Assembly (NCBI GenBank): GCA_030512335.1
Contig: JAULSU010000003.1
Location: 620,001 to 684,000 of the forward strand
Direction of reading: 5' to 3'
Length of the DNA: 64,000 nt
DNA from: Immersiella caudata
Taxonomy: Eukaryota; Ascomycota; Sordariomycetes; Sordariales; Lasiosphaeriaceae
Positions within the stretch are counted from its first letter, which is position 1, and each line of letters begins with the position of its first letter. The translations under genes were made by a program, and so were the position numbers. The notes below the pieces were generated by a model, which was not told the origin of the DNA, searched no databases, and worked only from the letters and a program-made list of their open reading frames with translations. This document shows, in pieces, positions 10,868 to 22,852 of the stretch.

Positions 10868-13281
10868 ATGGAAACTCCAGCCCGCAGAGTCGTCCAGATG
10901 AACGACTGGGCTCCCGCCCAAGAAGCCATGTTTGGAGAGTCATCCTCATCGGTCAATACCGCCGCAAACACACACTCCTACCACGACTTTGACAGCGCCG
11001 CCTCGAGCGAAGCGCGCATTCGAAGGATGAGCATGTCGATTCCGTGGCGGCCCCGCCCCAAGTCGGCGCTCTACGACGACGGCGACAAGGCAGACCGAAA
11101 TTTTGCCCTCGAGAAGTCCAAGAGTCATGGCTTCGGTAGCGGCGGCGAAAGCACGAACGGTGGGCCCGGCCCTTCGACGACGAGACACGAACATCACCGG
11201 AACCTGAAGGGGATGCTCCGGCGGGCATCTATCTCGCTACGGACGGGTGTCAAGGGCTTCGTGCACCGGCGGACTTCGGTTCCTGCCGGCGCGATCTTTG
11301 ATGCCGAGGGATACCACCAGAGACCAGGTTTCCTGGCCGCCCCCCACGACGCGACTCACGGGGCCGCGCCACAAGCCTCCTCATCCTCTGGGCCTCAGCG
11401 TCCGACCACGGCGCACTCGACATGGCGTCGTCTACGACAGGCTACCAGCTTTCACCGACAGTCTCGGATACTGCATTCCGGCCATGGTGACCACCCGCTC
11501 GAGGCCGATCTCTTCCCCATCGAGTCTCCGACCTACCCGATACCCGGCTCCGGCGAGCAGCCTCCGATAATCCCGAGGAGCACCGGTGCCGCGGCTCGGC
11601 AGGCGGCGGCGAATGCTCACCACGGACTGCAACTGCACGGTTACGAATACATGAATCCTTCGATGCCGCGGCCGGGATGGCTGTCGGACGATGGTCCGGA
11701 CGATCATGAGAGTGGGATCGGAATCGCCTTGACCAGCTCCGAGATGGAGACATATGTCCCGACCACAGAGGTCGACTCCGATGTCGACATTGGCGCCACG
11801 TCGGGCGACGACGAGACGGACATTGTCAAGGTCGACTTCATCTCACAGCTGCCGATGGAACTGGCCATCCAGATTCTGGCTTTGCTGGATGCCACTCAAC
11901 TGGCAACTGCTAGCCGCGTATCCAGGCAGTGGAAGGATGTTGTGGAGAACCAGCACATCTGGAGGGAGTCGTTTATGCGGGAGAAGACAAGTACATTTGC
12001 TACAAGCGAGAACGTGAAGCCTGGCGTTGGCCTCGGTGTGCCCCCAGTTCGACCGGAAAACGACTGGAAGGAGATTTACAGGGTGAAGGAGGAGCTGGAC
12101 AAGAGATGGAAGGAGGGCAAAGCACGTCCCGTGTACTTAAACGGTCACACGGATAGCATCTACTGCCTTCAGTTCGACGAGTATGTGTTCCCCTTCTCGT
12201 GGTTGGTGGCCACGCTAACTTGCGCAACAGGACGAAAATCATCACTGGCTCTCGCGACCGGACGATCCGTGTGTGGGACATGCATACATATGCCTGTCGG
12301 TTGGTGATAGGCCCTCCGGAGGTCGTCAACGATTGCTCGATTCCCCTGATCTACGATGAGCACGGCAATCTAGTGCATTACGCGACATTACCTGGTCACG
12401 ACCTATCTCCTGGTGCCGACGGACAACCAAGAAGCCCCGTGCGGGCCTTCCACTCCACACCCGCACTGTATTGCCCGCCCATCCATCACAGCGCTTCCAT
12501 CCTCTGCCTTCAGTACGACGACCGCATCCTGGTAACGGGGTCTTCCGACTCTACTTGCATTGTTTATGGCATCGAGTCCGGCTACCGTCCCATCCGCCGG
12601 CTGAGGCATCATAGCGCGGCAGTTCTGGACTTGGTCTTTGACGAGAAGCACATCGTCACCTGCTCCAAAGACATCTCCATCTGTGTGTGGGATCGCAACA
12701 CGGGCGCCCTGCTCAAGCAGCTTCGCGGGCACCACGGCCCCGTCAACGCTGTACAGATGCGTGGAAACACTATTGTTTCCTGCAGCGGAGACTTCCGCGT
12801 GAAGCTGTGGAATATCGACACGGGCCGTAATATTCGTGAGTTCTTGGGCCACAACAAGGGCCTCGCGTGCAGCCAGTTTACCGAGGACGGCCGTTATGTC
12901 GCCTCGGCCGGCAACGACAAGGTCATCCGCATCTGGGACGCCAACACAGGCGAGTGCGTGCGTGAGATGAAGGCGCACGATAACCTCGTGCGCAGCCTGC
13001 ACGTTGACAGTGTGTCAGGGCGTCTCGTCAGTGGGAGCTACGACTCCGATATCAAAGTGTGGGATATGGAGACCGGCCAGCCGCTGCTCGATTTCCCCAA
13101 GTGGCACAACAGCTGGGTTCTCAGCGCTAAGAGCGACTACCGTCGCATTGTCAGCTCTGGGCAGGATCCGAAGATCTTGATCCTCGATTTCGGTGCTGAT
13201 GTGGATGGCATCGAGATGCTCGAGAGTGAGGGGGCGAAGTCGCAGCGAGCGCCACGACAACAAGAAGGTGGATATTTCTGA
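10868..13281 (+). CDS. F-box and WD40-repeat protein (787 aa)
   Basis: Two exons, 10868-12180 and 12231-13281, separated by a 50-bp intron (GTATGT donor, GCTAAC branch, ACAG acceptor) that restores FDETKIITGS. The N-terminal ~320 residues are low-complexity and charged. An F-box follows at about 320-370 (ISQLPMELAIQILALLDATQ, then a WKDVVE segment). WD40 repeats then run from about residue 430 to 770, with repeated GS-D-IRVWD, KDISICVWD, FRVKLWN, KVIRIWD and DIKVWD blades. Proteins of this build are substrate receptors of SCF ubiquitin ligases: the F-box binds Skp1 and the propeller binds phosphorylated substrate. Its particular substrate is not evident. The ATG lies in GCCATGG context, a near-ideal start. 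Long gene-free DNA on both sides suggests extensive regulation or long UTRs. Confidence 0.9.
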
Positions 13282-16200
13282 AGAGGGTCGCCTCGTTTGT
13301 GAAATCAGCCCGTGTGGAGCGAGGTGGGCTAGCCACCAAGGCTGGGTAATGCTAATGCTATCCTCTCCGACGCGGTCTTCGTCGGGTGGGTGTTGCGGTG
13401 TGCGGTACATAGCCAGACGGGGGAGGGCGTCGAGGTCGCTGGTTGATCTCCGCCTGTTTTGCCTCCCCAGCCGGGCTTTACGAATTTTCCCTTTTCATGA
13501 ATACTCGGGGCGCACTACTCACGGTGGATGTGCTTTGCTTGCCGACATATATTCCTCGGCAGTCCTCAAAGGTCAGGGAGCTTGACCAAGGTGCGCTGCC
13601 GACAGCACCTGCGCCCGACCACGCTGCAGCTACATTACGATACAAGATACCGAAACAAGAAGTTCTCGAGGGACGGGTAAGGATACGCGACAGAACCTTC
13701 TGTCGGCTCTCACAAACCACCCTCTTGTTTCGGCCGCGGTTGGGTTCGGGATCTGGGCAGACAGGCAGTAGGCGGACGGTGCTGGGAGGGAACCTCGGTT
13801 GACTTGATTTCTACGGGGTGTTGAATGCATTGCAGGCGGGCGCGTTTTCTTCAAAACTTATAACACGAGCATCTAGAGAGCATTGGTTTTCGGTTACCTG
13901 CTTGGTCTTTATCTTTGGGGAGGGTGGAGGTCCGCCTGGCTTGTGTCTAGTGGGAGTTGAGTAGCTGGGGAGCGAGCTGGCTCTGGTGCTGTGGAATGCA
14001 AGTTGATGTTTCTGGTGTCTACTATTTGACTCTTGCTTTGATCTGTGCTATTGCATCTATGACTGTCTACGACATCCCAAGGAGGGGGAACTCTCTTGGT
14101 CACAAATTGGAGAAGTCGGGCCCGGGGAAGCCCCGAGTTCCGTGCGCTAGGCCTGAGCGCTTGCTCGATAAGCTCGAGATGTGTTTTAGCTTCTACGCTT
14201 GCATGCCCGCACGTTCGCATCGAGGACGGATGTTTTTGCTAGGACCTCGTCGTCTGTGTTACCTCGAGGCTGATATTGCTGGTATGCAGGGCCACTTGCA
14301 GCCGGTCTGGGACGAGCGGTGAGGCCCGCCGGATATACGTAGCGCATGCGAACTGGCTCTGGTCCGGTCCGATGGTCGACATCACCCCTGGACTTCCGAG
14401 TCTGGCTGCCAGGCAGGAGCCGTGCGCGGCCGTGATGTGCTCGGCACTCGTGGGGTGAGTAGGGTCTCGGATAGGAGCTGCTTGCTCAACATGGTACAGA
14501 TGTCGTGGCCGGAGACCAGGCGGCTAGGCGGACACGGAGTCGCTGTGCTTCTGCGAGCCCGTTGGTGGCATTCCGGTGCGCCTGGTGGGTAAGAAGTTCC
14601 CCAATTCGAAGGGGGAGCACATGGTGAGGAGAATATGTGGTGTGATTGGTGGGTAGAGCATCACGAAGTTGGTATTAAGGGGTGCAAAGAGGGGTTGATG
14701 AGAGAGGTGCTGGCAATGCGAACGCAGCCAAAAGGTAGGCCTGGCGCTGTGTAGCCGGGAGCGCCCTATGAACGTACTTGAGAATAGAGAGACTGAAGAG
14801 AGTTCCTGCAATTCCCTGCGGACCTTACTCAAGGTTCATGCCGCACTCTACTGTGACGGCGATGGTGCGTCCCGCCCCTGAGCAGTTCCGCCGATATTGA
14901 GTGGGGTCCGGGGCATCTCCGACCGTGGCGTTGCGGAGTCGCCTCCGTGCCAAGAAACCACCTCCAGCGAAGAAAATAATTGGCCTCGGAAGCTGTCTGC
15001 CTCTTTGTCTATAGAATACCAATAGCGGGCAAAAAATTGCCCATCAAGATACTGGCGGCATGAAAGTTAGCCCACTGGGCAGCTACTCGCGCACCCGAAG
15101 ACGCGTGTGCGCAACGTCTGGGGATCTCGACGGGGGAAAATGCATTGAGAACCGATCGTCGATTTTCCGGTCGCCACATGTCATGGCCTGCAGCCAGCGC
15201 ATGAATGATAGTCGATACATCCAACCACAATTAACCATGGAACGAAACACGGATACAATTGGCGACAGCGTCTTTGCTGGCAGGGCATGCAGACTCCTGT
15301 AGGGCGGCAGTGAACGGTGCCTGTTCCGCAGCAGACCTCTGCAACGTAGCTCGTTTGTCTCGGCCTGCCGAGGAAAGACAAAAGAGACAAAGTCCGGGGA
15401 AATACTCGGGCATCTTGTGGTTGACCGAGGTAACGTCAGGTCGGGAGGAGAGACATGCCCGCGAATTGTACTCTCCTGCCCTGAGCCAGCTCCTTGCGTG
15501 TTGCCGTGGCTGTCGCACGGTATTTTCCTTTTCAGCACCTCAAGGGGCAGCAAGAGGTTGCGCGACGCAAATCGACCGATCGCTACCAACTGCCCTGCCA
15601 AGAGAGCGCATCTGGCGCGTCGGGAGAACAGTCGGAGAGAGAGACTGGCCAAGACCGTGAGCCCCGCAGCGACGGTGTGCTCTCGGAATAGACCAGTCCA
15701 GCTAAACCAGGAGCGAGCAACTGGGCCAATATATGCGATGCAGGCATGAGCGATCACTGTTGGTGACAATATAGGGGACGAGGCTCATTGGCACCCCTGT
15801 TGCACATGTCGGTGTGGTGAAAGGTTTGCGGCCACGAGAGCGAACGAACATGTGGTGGGACCAGACCGGCGCCTCTCGGTTGCACGGCGCCCAGGGTCGT
15901 CAGATCTTGCAGATGGACAACGAACGCTGGCAGGAGGTGGAACGTGTGCCTAACTCCCACAGTAATCTTCCTGTCCAGCGAAGAAGTTAGCACAGGCCTA
16001 ACTATAAACCGCGGTGATCGGGTTGCAGAGTCGAACATTCTGTGACAGTGACTATCGCAACCCATCGCAGCCCATCGCAACCCGTCGAGACCTATCGGGC
16101 ATGCACTCGGCATCGCGGCAACCCCAAATCGGTTGGCGCGGACGAGGCACGAAAGAGACACAAATGCAGGAACAGGATGGAGGTGTAGCCACACAGGAGC

Positions 16201-17808
16201 GGCGACACGGCTGCAAGGAACAGCTTCTCAAACACCGCAATCAGCTGGCTGTCGTCGCTTCATGGGGGAGGGGAGGCGCGGCGCGCTGTGGAGTGGTGGG
16301 AAGACCACCTCATCGTTTTGAAACATCGCCTCACGTCGAGTCAGTGGGCCTTTCGCTTTTTCTGGTGCGGGTGGTCCCAAAAATGGGGGTGGTTCGTTTG
16401 CAGCCCGCGGCTGTCCAGATGCCATGGACAAATGAATGCGGAAGATGCAGAGAAGCCGAGTTTGAGAGGTCGAAGAAGCTTTGCTGTGATCGGGCCCCAA
16501 GCGCCGAGAGTGTGCCACACCAGGGCTGGGCAGGGGCCATCTACCGGCTCGACCCCTGTGCCAAGACCCGTTTGAAGATCGGCACGCCACGCAGCGGCAC
16601 CGTCCCTCCGCCACACCTTGAACCATCTCGAAGAGACGAGAGACGGCGTCTTCGAATCTGTCGCGATGTCGGTCCCCTCTCAACACCGACAGGACGATGG
16701 GAACATACCTGATTCCACTAGGCAAACATGTCGGCAAGCAAGCCCTGGCATCTAAAAGCCCCGGCCTTTTTAAGGCTCCTTACGGCCGCCACAGGTGAGG
16801 CCGAGAGACGTCCCGGTGCCAGGTTGTCGTGCCGCTCCCTCGGCGCATGCATTGACGAACCCTGGAGTCCCAATCCTTGGCAATGTCGAGCCCGAAGGAG
16901 CTGGGTGTATGGATGCCAGATCTCGCCATCCACTTGTTTCCGTCGTCCGATGTCTGTCCATTCATCCAGCCTACGTCTCCGCACCCGCATCGCGCCTTCC
17001 CTGTGCATGGCTCGGGCTTTTTCTGCTGGCCGTTAGCTTGTTTGAACATCTGAAGCCCGCAGCCAATGGGGCGGCCACGTCGTGCTATCTCTCTTGTGCG
17101 CCGCAAAGTTAGGCTTGCTCGGCGCTCTGGTTCCCGCGTCCACCATGACGGAGTGTCTCTCGGTTCCCTCCGAACCTGACCCAGATCAACGACCGCATTC
17201 CCGACGGGAGAGAGTCAGGGATGGATGCGCGGGCCTGATTCACTTGCCAAGATGGCAGAGTCAACCACTCGCCTCTTCCTCCCGATTCACGCACCCAGGC
17301 CATTCGGCGCAAGGCACGCTGCACGTCTGCCAGGTCCAAGCCGGGATGTCCCCGCTTCCCTGCTCTGGTCGGTGGTGGGCAGCACGAGGAGCACGGTTAC
17401 AACATGAGTGAGATCTGCTCTGTGCGAGGTCAATCACGAGGCGGTTAACGCTTGCCACCACGGCAACCAGACGCTGCCACACGCGCCGCCATGGCCATGC
17501 TGCCATGCTGTCCCGCCGGATATCCCAGAGGTCCAGATGGACACGGAGGCGGGTGGGGTGTCGACCGACCAAGAGCTAGGGCCACGAGGAGGAGGCTCGC
17601 CCGGTATGCGGCCCTGATATAAGATTCCACCCCGTCGTCTCTGGATGCATAACCCCGGAAAAGTTTCCTCTCCAAGTCATCCGGCTTCGAACTGCCGACC
17701 TTTTTCCTTTCGCACCTTCCTTTCCCATTCGCTTCACTTCGATTCAACGTTCTTTAGCTGCAGGCCTCAACTAGCTGCGGTCGACAACGACAGGACATCT
17801 TGAACAAG
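13282..17808. other. long gene-free region
   Basis: About 4.5 kb without a supportable gene. Open frames of up to ~230 codons exist on both strands (15083-15769 minus, 16014-16712 plus), but they overlap each other and show no domain. The left part is the 3' flank of the F-box/WD40 gene. The right part approaches the promoter of the GH55 gene. Long regulatory DNA or a non-coding transcript are both possible. Confidence 0.4.
16054..16093. repeat. short 10-bp tandem repeat, about 4 units
   Basis: Imperfect tandem units of ATCGCAACCC and ATCGCAGCCC, the last diverged. It lies in gene-free DNA and has no obvious role. Confidence 0.6.
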
Positions 17809-18334
17809 GTACGTGCCGTCCCATATTGTCCTCTTTCTATTTTTTTCTCCTTTCATCGCCCACAATGTCACCCGCCCTATCACTGTGCTTTTTTGGTCAC
17901 GACTCCGGCGGCGGCAGGAATAATAGGGCGCCTCAAGCGAGGTGACTCTTGATGGGAGTGACGCAGCCAATGGGATGATACAATGCTGTCCTCGTCTTGC
18001 CGCTCCTTTGTTCCTGTTTGTTATTCACCTACCCAGCCGACCTTTGGCAGCCCTGGTTGGAGGCCAGCTCCATTGAACAATACCCTTGAATGACCTGTCG
18101 GTTATTGTTGCTATTGTTTCATCGTCCGTTCGGTGTGAATCGGCCCTGATCTGCTTAAGCTGCGCGGTCATGATTCCGCCAGCCCTCTTCCTCCTCTCCC
18201 TCATCCACATCTCCCAAAACACGCAGGTCGTCTTCGCCCAAAAAAAAAACATATCAACTGACAGGCACAGACAAGCATCGTCCCCACTAAGCAAACATCA
18301 TATCGGGTCATCTGCGGAGAACTGGTTCTTCGAC
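17614..18334 (+). promoter_or_regulatory. probable core promoter and 5' UTR with intron, GH55 gene
   Basis: A TATA-like GATATAAGA lies at about 17615-17623, followed by a CT-rich tract. A good donor (AAG|GTACGT at 17809) and a good acceptor with branch site (AACTGAC, then GGCACAG, ending at 18270) would remove a 462-bp 5' UTR intron. That removal also takes out all upstream ATGs of the same frame before 18270. This is inferred from sequence signals only. Confidence 0.35.
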
Positions 18335-20656
18335 ATGATCTTCAGCTTCTTTATTCTGGCGTGGAGCCTCCTGGCTCCCGCCCTTGCGGTGCCGGCACCG
18401 CGACAAGACACAAGCTGGTGGCTAAGTTCCATCGAGCGGCGAGGGAAAGCAACGTTCAACGACAACTCTGACTACAAGGTATTCCGCAACGTCAAGGACT
18501 ACGGCGCAAAGGGTGACGGCTCCACCGACGACACCGAAGCGATCAACAAGGCTATCGCCGACGGCAACCGCTGCACCCAAGGCTGCTCTTCCAGCACGAC
18601 TACCCCAGCTCTCGTGTACTTCCCTCCCGGGACGTACGCCGTTAGCAAGCCCCTCGTCATGCTCTACTACACCCAAATGGTCGGGGACGTCATCAACCTC
18701 CCCACCATCAAGGCCCTCCCCGAGTTCGAGGGTATGGCTGTTATCGACGCTGATCCCTATGACGACCAGGGCAACAACTTTTGGGTCAACCAGAACAACT
18801 TCTTCCGACAGATTCGCAACTTCAACATCGACCTGACCGCCATGCCTGTTGACCGCGGCGCCGGCATCCACTGGCAGGTTGCGCAGGCGACGAGCCTCCA
18901 GAACATCGTCTTCAACATGCGCGAGGATGGCGGCGACCAGAACAGGCAGCAGGGAATCTTCATGGACAACGGCTCGGGCGGATTCATGTCGGACCTGACC
19001 TTCAACGGTGGCAGGTACGGCGCCTTCTTCGGCAACCAGCAGTTCACGACCCGCAACATGACCTTCAACAACTGCAAGACGGCCATCTTCATGAACTGGA
19101 ACTGGGCGTGGACCTTCCACGACATCAAGATCAACAACTGCGAGGTCGGCATCGATATGTCCAACGGCGGGCCTACCAGCCAGACTGTTGGTTCTGTTCT
19201 CGTTGTCGACAGCACCTTCACCAACACCCCGATCGGCATCCGGACTGCGTACGACCCGAACTCCCCGCAGACTAACGGCACTCTTGTCCTCGACAATGTC
19301 GACATGTCCAGCACCTCCCAAGGGGTAGTTAACAATGCGACTGGTGAGGTTATCGTCACTCCCGGAAAGGTCAACTTCTTCGTCCAGGGCCGCACGTACG
19401 AGGCTTCCAACCTGGCCGCTGGCAAGGCTGTTCAGACCACACAAAACGGTATCCAGAAGCCCCAAGTCCTCCTCGACGCGAACACCGGCAAGGTCTTCAC
19501 CCGATCCAAGCCCCAGTACGAGAACGTTCCCGCCAGTTCATTCGTGAGCGTCAAGGCGAACGGTGCCAAGGGCGACGGCGTTACCGATGACACGCAGGCC
19601 ATCCAACAGATCTTCGACAGCGTCAAGGACGACCAGATCGTGTACTTTGATCACGGCGCCTACATCATCACCGACACCGTCAAGGTCCCCAAGAACATCA
19701 AAATCACCGGTGAGATCCTGCCTCTCATTCTGGCTGGCGGCGACAAGGCGTTCAAGGACCAGACCAAGCCGAAGCCCGTTTTCCAAGTCGGAGAGCCCGG
19801 CGACAAGGGCGCCGTTGAGATGTCGGATCTCATCTTCGGCACTGCCGGACCCCAGCCTGGAGCGATCATCATGGAGTGGAATCTTGCTGGCGACAAGCCG
19901 GGCGCAGCAGCCCTCTGGGATGTGCACACTCGCATCGGCGGGTACGCCGGTACAGAGCTGCAGCTTGAGAAGTGCGCCAAGAATCCCAACGCCACTAATG
20001 CTGTCCCTGAGGATTGCTTCGGCGCCGGCATGATGCTGCACGTCCGCGACGGTGGCTCGGTCTACCTCGAGAACACCTGGTACTGGGTTGCCGACCACGA
20101 TCTCGAGCCCGAGGCTAACAACGCGCAAATCGACGTCTTCAACGGCCGCGGCGTGCTGATCGAGGGTGAGGGTCCCGTCTGGGGCTGGGCGACTGCATCG
20201 GAGCACTCTGTCCTCTACAACTACCAGTTCAACAACGCCTCCAACGTGTATCTCGCGCTGATCCAGACCGAGACCCCATACTTCCAAGGCAACCCCGACG
20301 CAACAACGCCCTACGAGGTGCTCTCCCAGTACAACGACCCGAACTTTGAGGAAACGTGCGACAGCAATGACGACGGGTGCAAGCGCGCATGGGGTGTCCG
20401 GGCCATCAACTCCAAGGACATTTTCATCTACGGCGCCGGCCTGTACTCGTTCTTCGACAACTACAACCAAGACTGCCTCAAGACGCAGTCCTGCCAGAAG
20501 AACATGGTCTCGCTCGAGGACAGCGCCGTCCACTTCTTCGGGTTGAGCACCAAGGCCAGCGTCAACATGCTGACCGTCAATGGCGAGAGCGCCGCCCTCG
20601 ACCAGGACAACCGGAACAACTTCTGCGCCACCCTCGCCCTCTTCCAGGGAGCATGA
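18335..20656 (+). CDS. secreted GH55 exo-beta-1,3-glucanase (773 aa)
   Basis: An intronless coding region. I start at 18335 because this ATG begins a signal peptide (MIFSFFILAWSLLAPALAVP) followed by a likely propeptide and mature protein. The chain contains two parallel beta-helix (pectate-lyase-3-like) domains, each opening with the same motif: VKDYGAKGDGSTDDT near residue 50 and VKANGAKGDGVTDDT near residue 405. This duplication is diagnostic of glycoside hydrolase family 55. The conserved segment ATASEHSVLYNY in the second domain probably holds the catalytic acid Glu, by analogy with characterised GH55 enzymes. It should release glucose from beta-1,3-glucan (laminarin, fungal wall), acting outside the cell in wall remodelling, mycoparasitism or nutrition. 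The length matches the family. Confidence 0.93.
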   Translation: MIFSFFILAWSLLAPALAVPAPRQDTSWWLSSIERRGKATFNDNSDYKVFRNVKDYGAKGDGSTDDTEAINKAIADGNRCTQGCSSSTTTPALVYFPPGTYAVSKPLVMLYYTQMVGDVINLPTIKALPEFEGMAVIDADPYDDQGNNFWVNQNNFFRQIRNFNIDLTAMPVDRGAGIHWQVAQATSLQNIVFNMREDGGDQNRQQGIFMDNGSGGFMSDLTFNGGRYGAFFGNQQFTTRNMTFNNCKTAIFMNWNWAWTFHDIKINNCEVGIDMSNGGPTSQTVGSVLVVDSTFTNTPIGIRTAYDPNSPQTNGTLVLDNVDMSSTSQGVVNNATGEVIVTPGKVNFFVQGRTYEASNLAAGKAVQTTQNGIQKPQVLLDANTGKVFTRSKPQYENVPASSFVSVKANGAKGDGVTDDTQAIQQIFDSVKDDQIVYFDHGAYIITDTVKVPKNIKITGEILPLILAGGDKAFKDQTKPKPVFQVGEPGDKGAVEMSDLIFGTAGPQPGAIIMEWNLAGDKPGAAALWDVHTRIGGYAGTELQLEKCAKNPNATNAVPEDCFGAGMMLHVRDGGSVYLENTWYWVADHDLEPEANNAQIDVFNGRGVLIEGEGPVWGWATASEHSVLYNYQFNNASNVYLALIQTETPYFQGNPDATTPYEVLSQYNDPNFEETCDSNDDGCKRAWGVRAINSKDIFIYGAGLYSFFDNYNQDCLKTQSCQKNMVSLEDSAVHFFGLSTKASVNMLTVNGESAALDQDNRNNFCATLALFQGA

Positions 20657-21550
20657 GCGACCGGCATGCCAGACGTTGGATACCCCGATGATCCATCAAC
20701 ACAAATGAGCGTATTACCTTCCGATGCATTCTTTTGACGACTTTTCTTCTTCACTTCTCCACTCTGGCCCGCTCGAAGGGCATTCAATGGTGGCGGTATT
20801 TTACGAACGACTTTTGGTGGTTGGCTTCCAATGGATTTCTTCTGGCGTTTTCCCGGATCGGCTATAGGCGGTGCACATGGGTATAGACACAAAATGGGCA
20901 TTGTCTTCATGGTCGACGATGCGATGGCTTTTTTTTCGAGTTAGTTCCATAGACAGATACCTGCTGGCAGACACAACATGATGAGTGCTGGCGATGCGGT
21001 CGCTGTCGTGGGAGGACAGGAAAGATACAAATGGATACCCTGATTTGCATATGTTTGTCTTGATGTACGTGAGATTGTCGTGGTGTGAGTTGTGAAATGT
21101 TTCCTGTGGGGTGATGCTTGCTGCGATGCATGCTCCTTGCTGTGGTGCAGATGTGCGGTGTGATGTTGACGTCTTGAAGTGGAGGCAAAGCCACTGAGAT
21201 TTGGGTGCTCCAGGGCTTCTTGGCGCGATACCGTTATCGATAGCGACGGCTTAGTCATCTCGAATCTTGGCACTCGCGGAACCACAGGCAAAACGGCAAC
21301 GTCATAGCTTTGCCGCAACACATCCAGGAACAAAATCCTCCCGAGAAGCTCCGCGCGCGAGCGTAACCAGCAACTCTGCTTTCTCTTGGCCATTTGATAC
21401 CCTCATTCGGCCTATTACTCGCGAACACTGTGCGCACCAACAACTCCCGCGCACTCCCTCTCGATGCGCGCACCAACCGAAACCCGCCCTCTCCAATAAC
21501 GAATAACAAATTCCTCCCTTCGAACGAACCACCTCCTCCAAACCAACAAA
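20657..21550. other. intergenic, GH55 3' flank to FIT2-like gene
   Basis: T-rich 3' UTR-like sequence follows the GH55 stop. The ~150 bp before 21551 are C/A-rich and look like a fungal 5' UTR. No gene is seen. Confidence 0.45.
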
Positions 21551-22625
21551 ATGAGCAACCCACACGCAACCCACCGCCTCAAAACCCCCTCCCAAATCGC
21601 CGCCTCCATGTCCCCCCCAAGCGCCTTCCCAGGCCCCTCCTCCTCCCTCCAACAACTCCCCCGAAACAACCCCTACCTACCCACCCCGACCGAACTCGTC
21701 CTCCTCGCCTCCTACCCCCCTCCTCCTCCTATTCGGCGCCCTCTTCTCCCTCCTCTCCCCCGAAACCCGCGCAGCGCCCTACGACGCCATCCGCCACGCG
21801 CACATTCAAGACTCCCCTCTCGTCCCCTCGTACTTTGCGCGCAAGGACAACCTGCTCAACATCCTCTTTGTCAAGCGCGGCTGGGCTTGGATAACCCTTG
21901 CCTTTTTCGTCTTCGTCTTCACACATCCAACTTTGGACAATAGTGCTAGAAGGGCGCGCGCAACGGTGCGATGGGCGGTTGTCACGACGTGGTGGATCTT
22001 TGTGACGCAGTGGTTCTTCGGGCCGGCGATTATCGATAGGGGTTTTCGATGGTCAGGCGGGAGGTGCCAGGTTGCTGGGAATGAGGTGGATAGGGGCACG
22101 GCGAGCACGAAGGAGGTGTTTACGAATGCGGCTTGTAAGAGCGTGGGCGGGCGGTGGGCGGGGGGACATGATATCAGCGGGCATGTGTTTTTGTTGGTGC
22201 TGGGGAGCTTCTTTTTGGTGCAGGAGGTGGGGTGGGTCGCGGCGAGGGGGGCGAGGTATGTGAGGGAGGAGAGGAGCGTGGTGATGGGGGATGGGGCGGT
22301 GAAAGGGGCGGGGGTGGAGAGGGAGGAGAGGAGGGAGAAGTTGGAACGCATAGAGGTGACGGTGTTGGAGACGTTGGGCAAAGGGGGGAGCTTTGCGGCT
22401 GCGGTGATTGGGCTTTGTGGGTGGATGTTGTTGATGACAGCGATTTACTTCCATACTTGGTTTGAGAAGGTGAGTGCTCTGTTCTGTTCGACGTGGGATT
22501 GATGCTAACGACCGGTTTGACAGCTTACTGGACTCCTCGTGGCCCTCGCCGGGCTGTACATCACGTACATTCTCCCGAGATGGGTGCCCGCGCTGCGGCA
22601 GTTTGTGGGATTGCCTGGAATTTGA
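21551..22625 (+). CDS. FIT2/Scs3-family ER membrane protein, apparent frameshift
   Basis: The start is ATG 21551 (CAAAATGAGC). The first frame reads cleanly to ELVLLASYP, then the family-like sequence continues in another frame (LLLLFGALFSLLSPETR). The switch falls in a run of six C at 21715-21720; five C would make one open frame, so this is either a real +1 mutation or a sequencing error. The rest runs to 22469, with a 54-bp intron (GTGAGT; GCTAAC branch; CAG) and a last exon 22524-22625. There are several hydrophobic helices and the hallmark GHDISGHVFLL. FIT2/Scs3 proteins are ER acyl-CoA diphosphatases needed for lipid-droplet budding and phospholipid balance; the conserved His of the SGH motif is part of the catalytic site. 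If the shift is real, the gene is dead. Confidence 0.8.
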
Positions 22626-22852
22626 GCAAGAGGAGGCAGCTGGAACGGGGCATAGAGACGAGAATGGCATAGAGCTGCTGTATAAACTACTCAATAATAC
22701 CAATTCACTATCACAGCTCAAGCGCGAGACTTTTGAAGGGATTGAGCCTCCGTTCCACACTGCGGTTGCGGGGCAGAGGGGCCGTGCACGGACCCTCATG
22801 ACCTCATCGAAGCTATTCGCACCCGACGCGTCTTTCCCTCCTGCAACACGCG

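Noticed and set aside
15083..15769. 228-codon minus-strand open frame
   Set aside because: No recognisable domain and overlapping plus-strand frames; not supportable as a gene.
16014..16712. 232-codon plus-strand open frame
   Set aside because: Overlaps equally long minus-strand frames, low-complexity Arg/Cys-rich composition, no motif.
18422..20533. Long minus-strand frames (347 and 331 codons)
   Set aside because: They are exact antisense shadows of the GH55 gene, driven by its codon bias.
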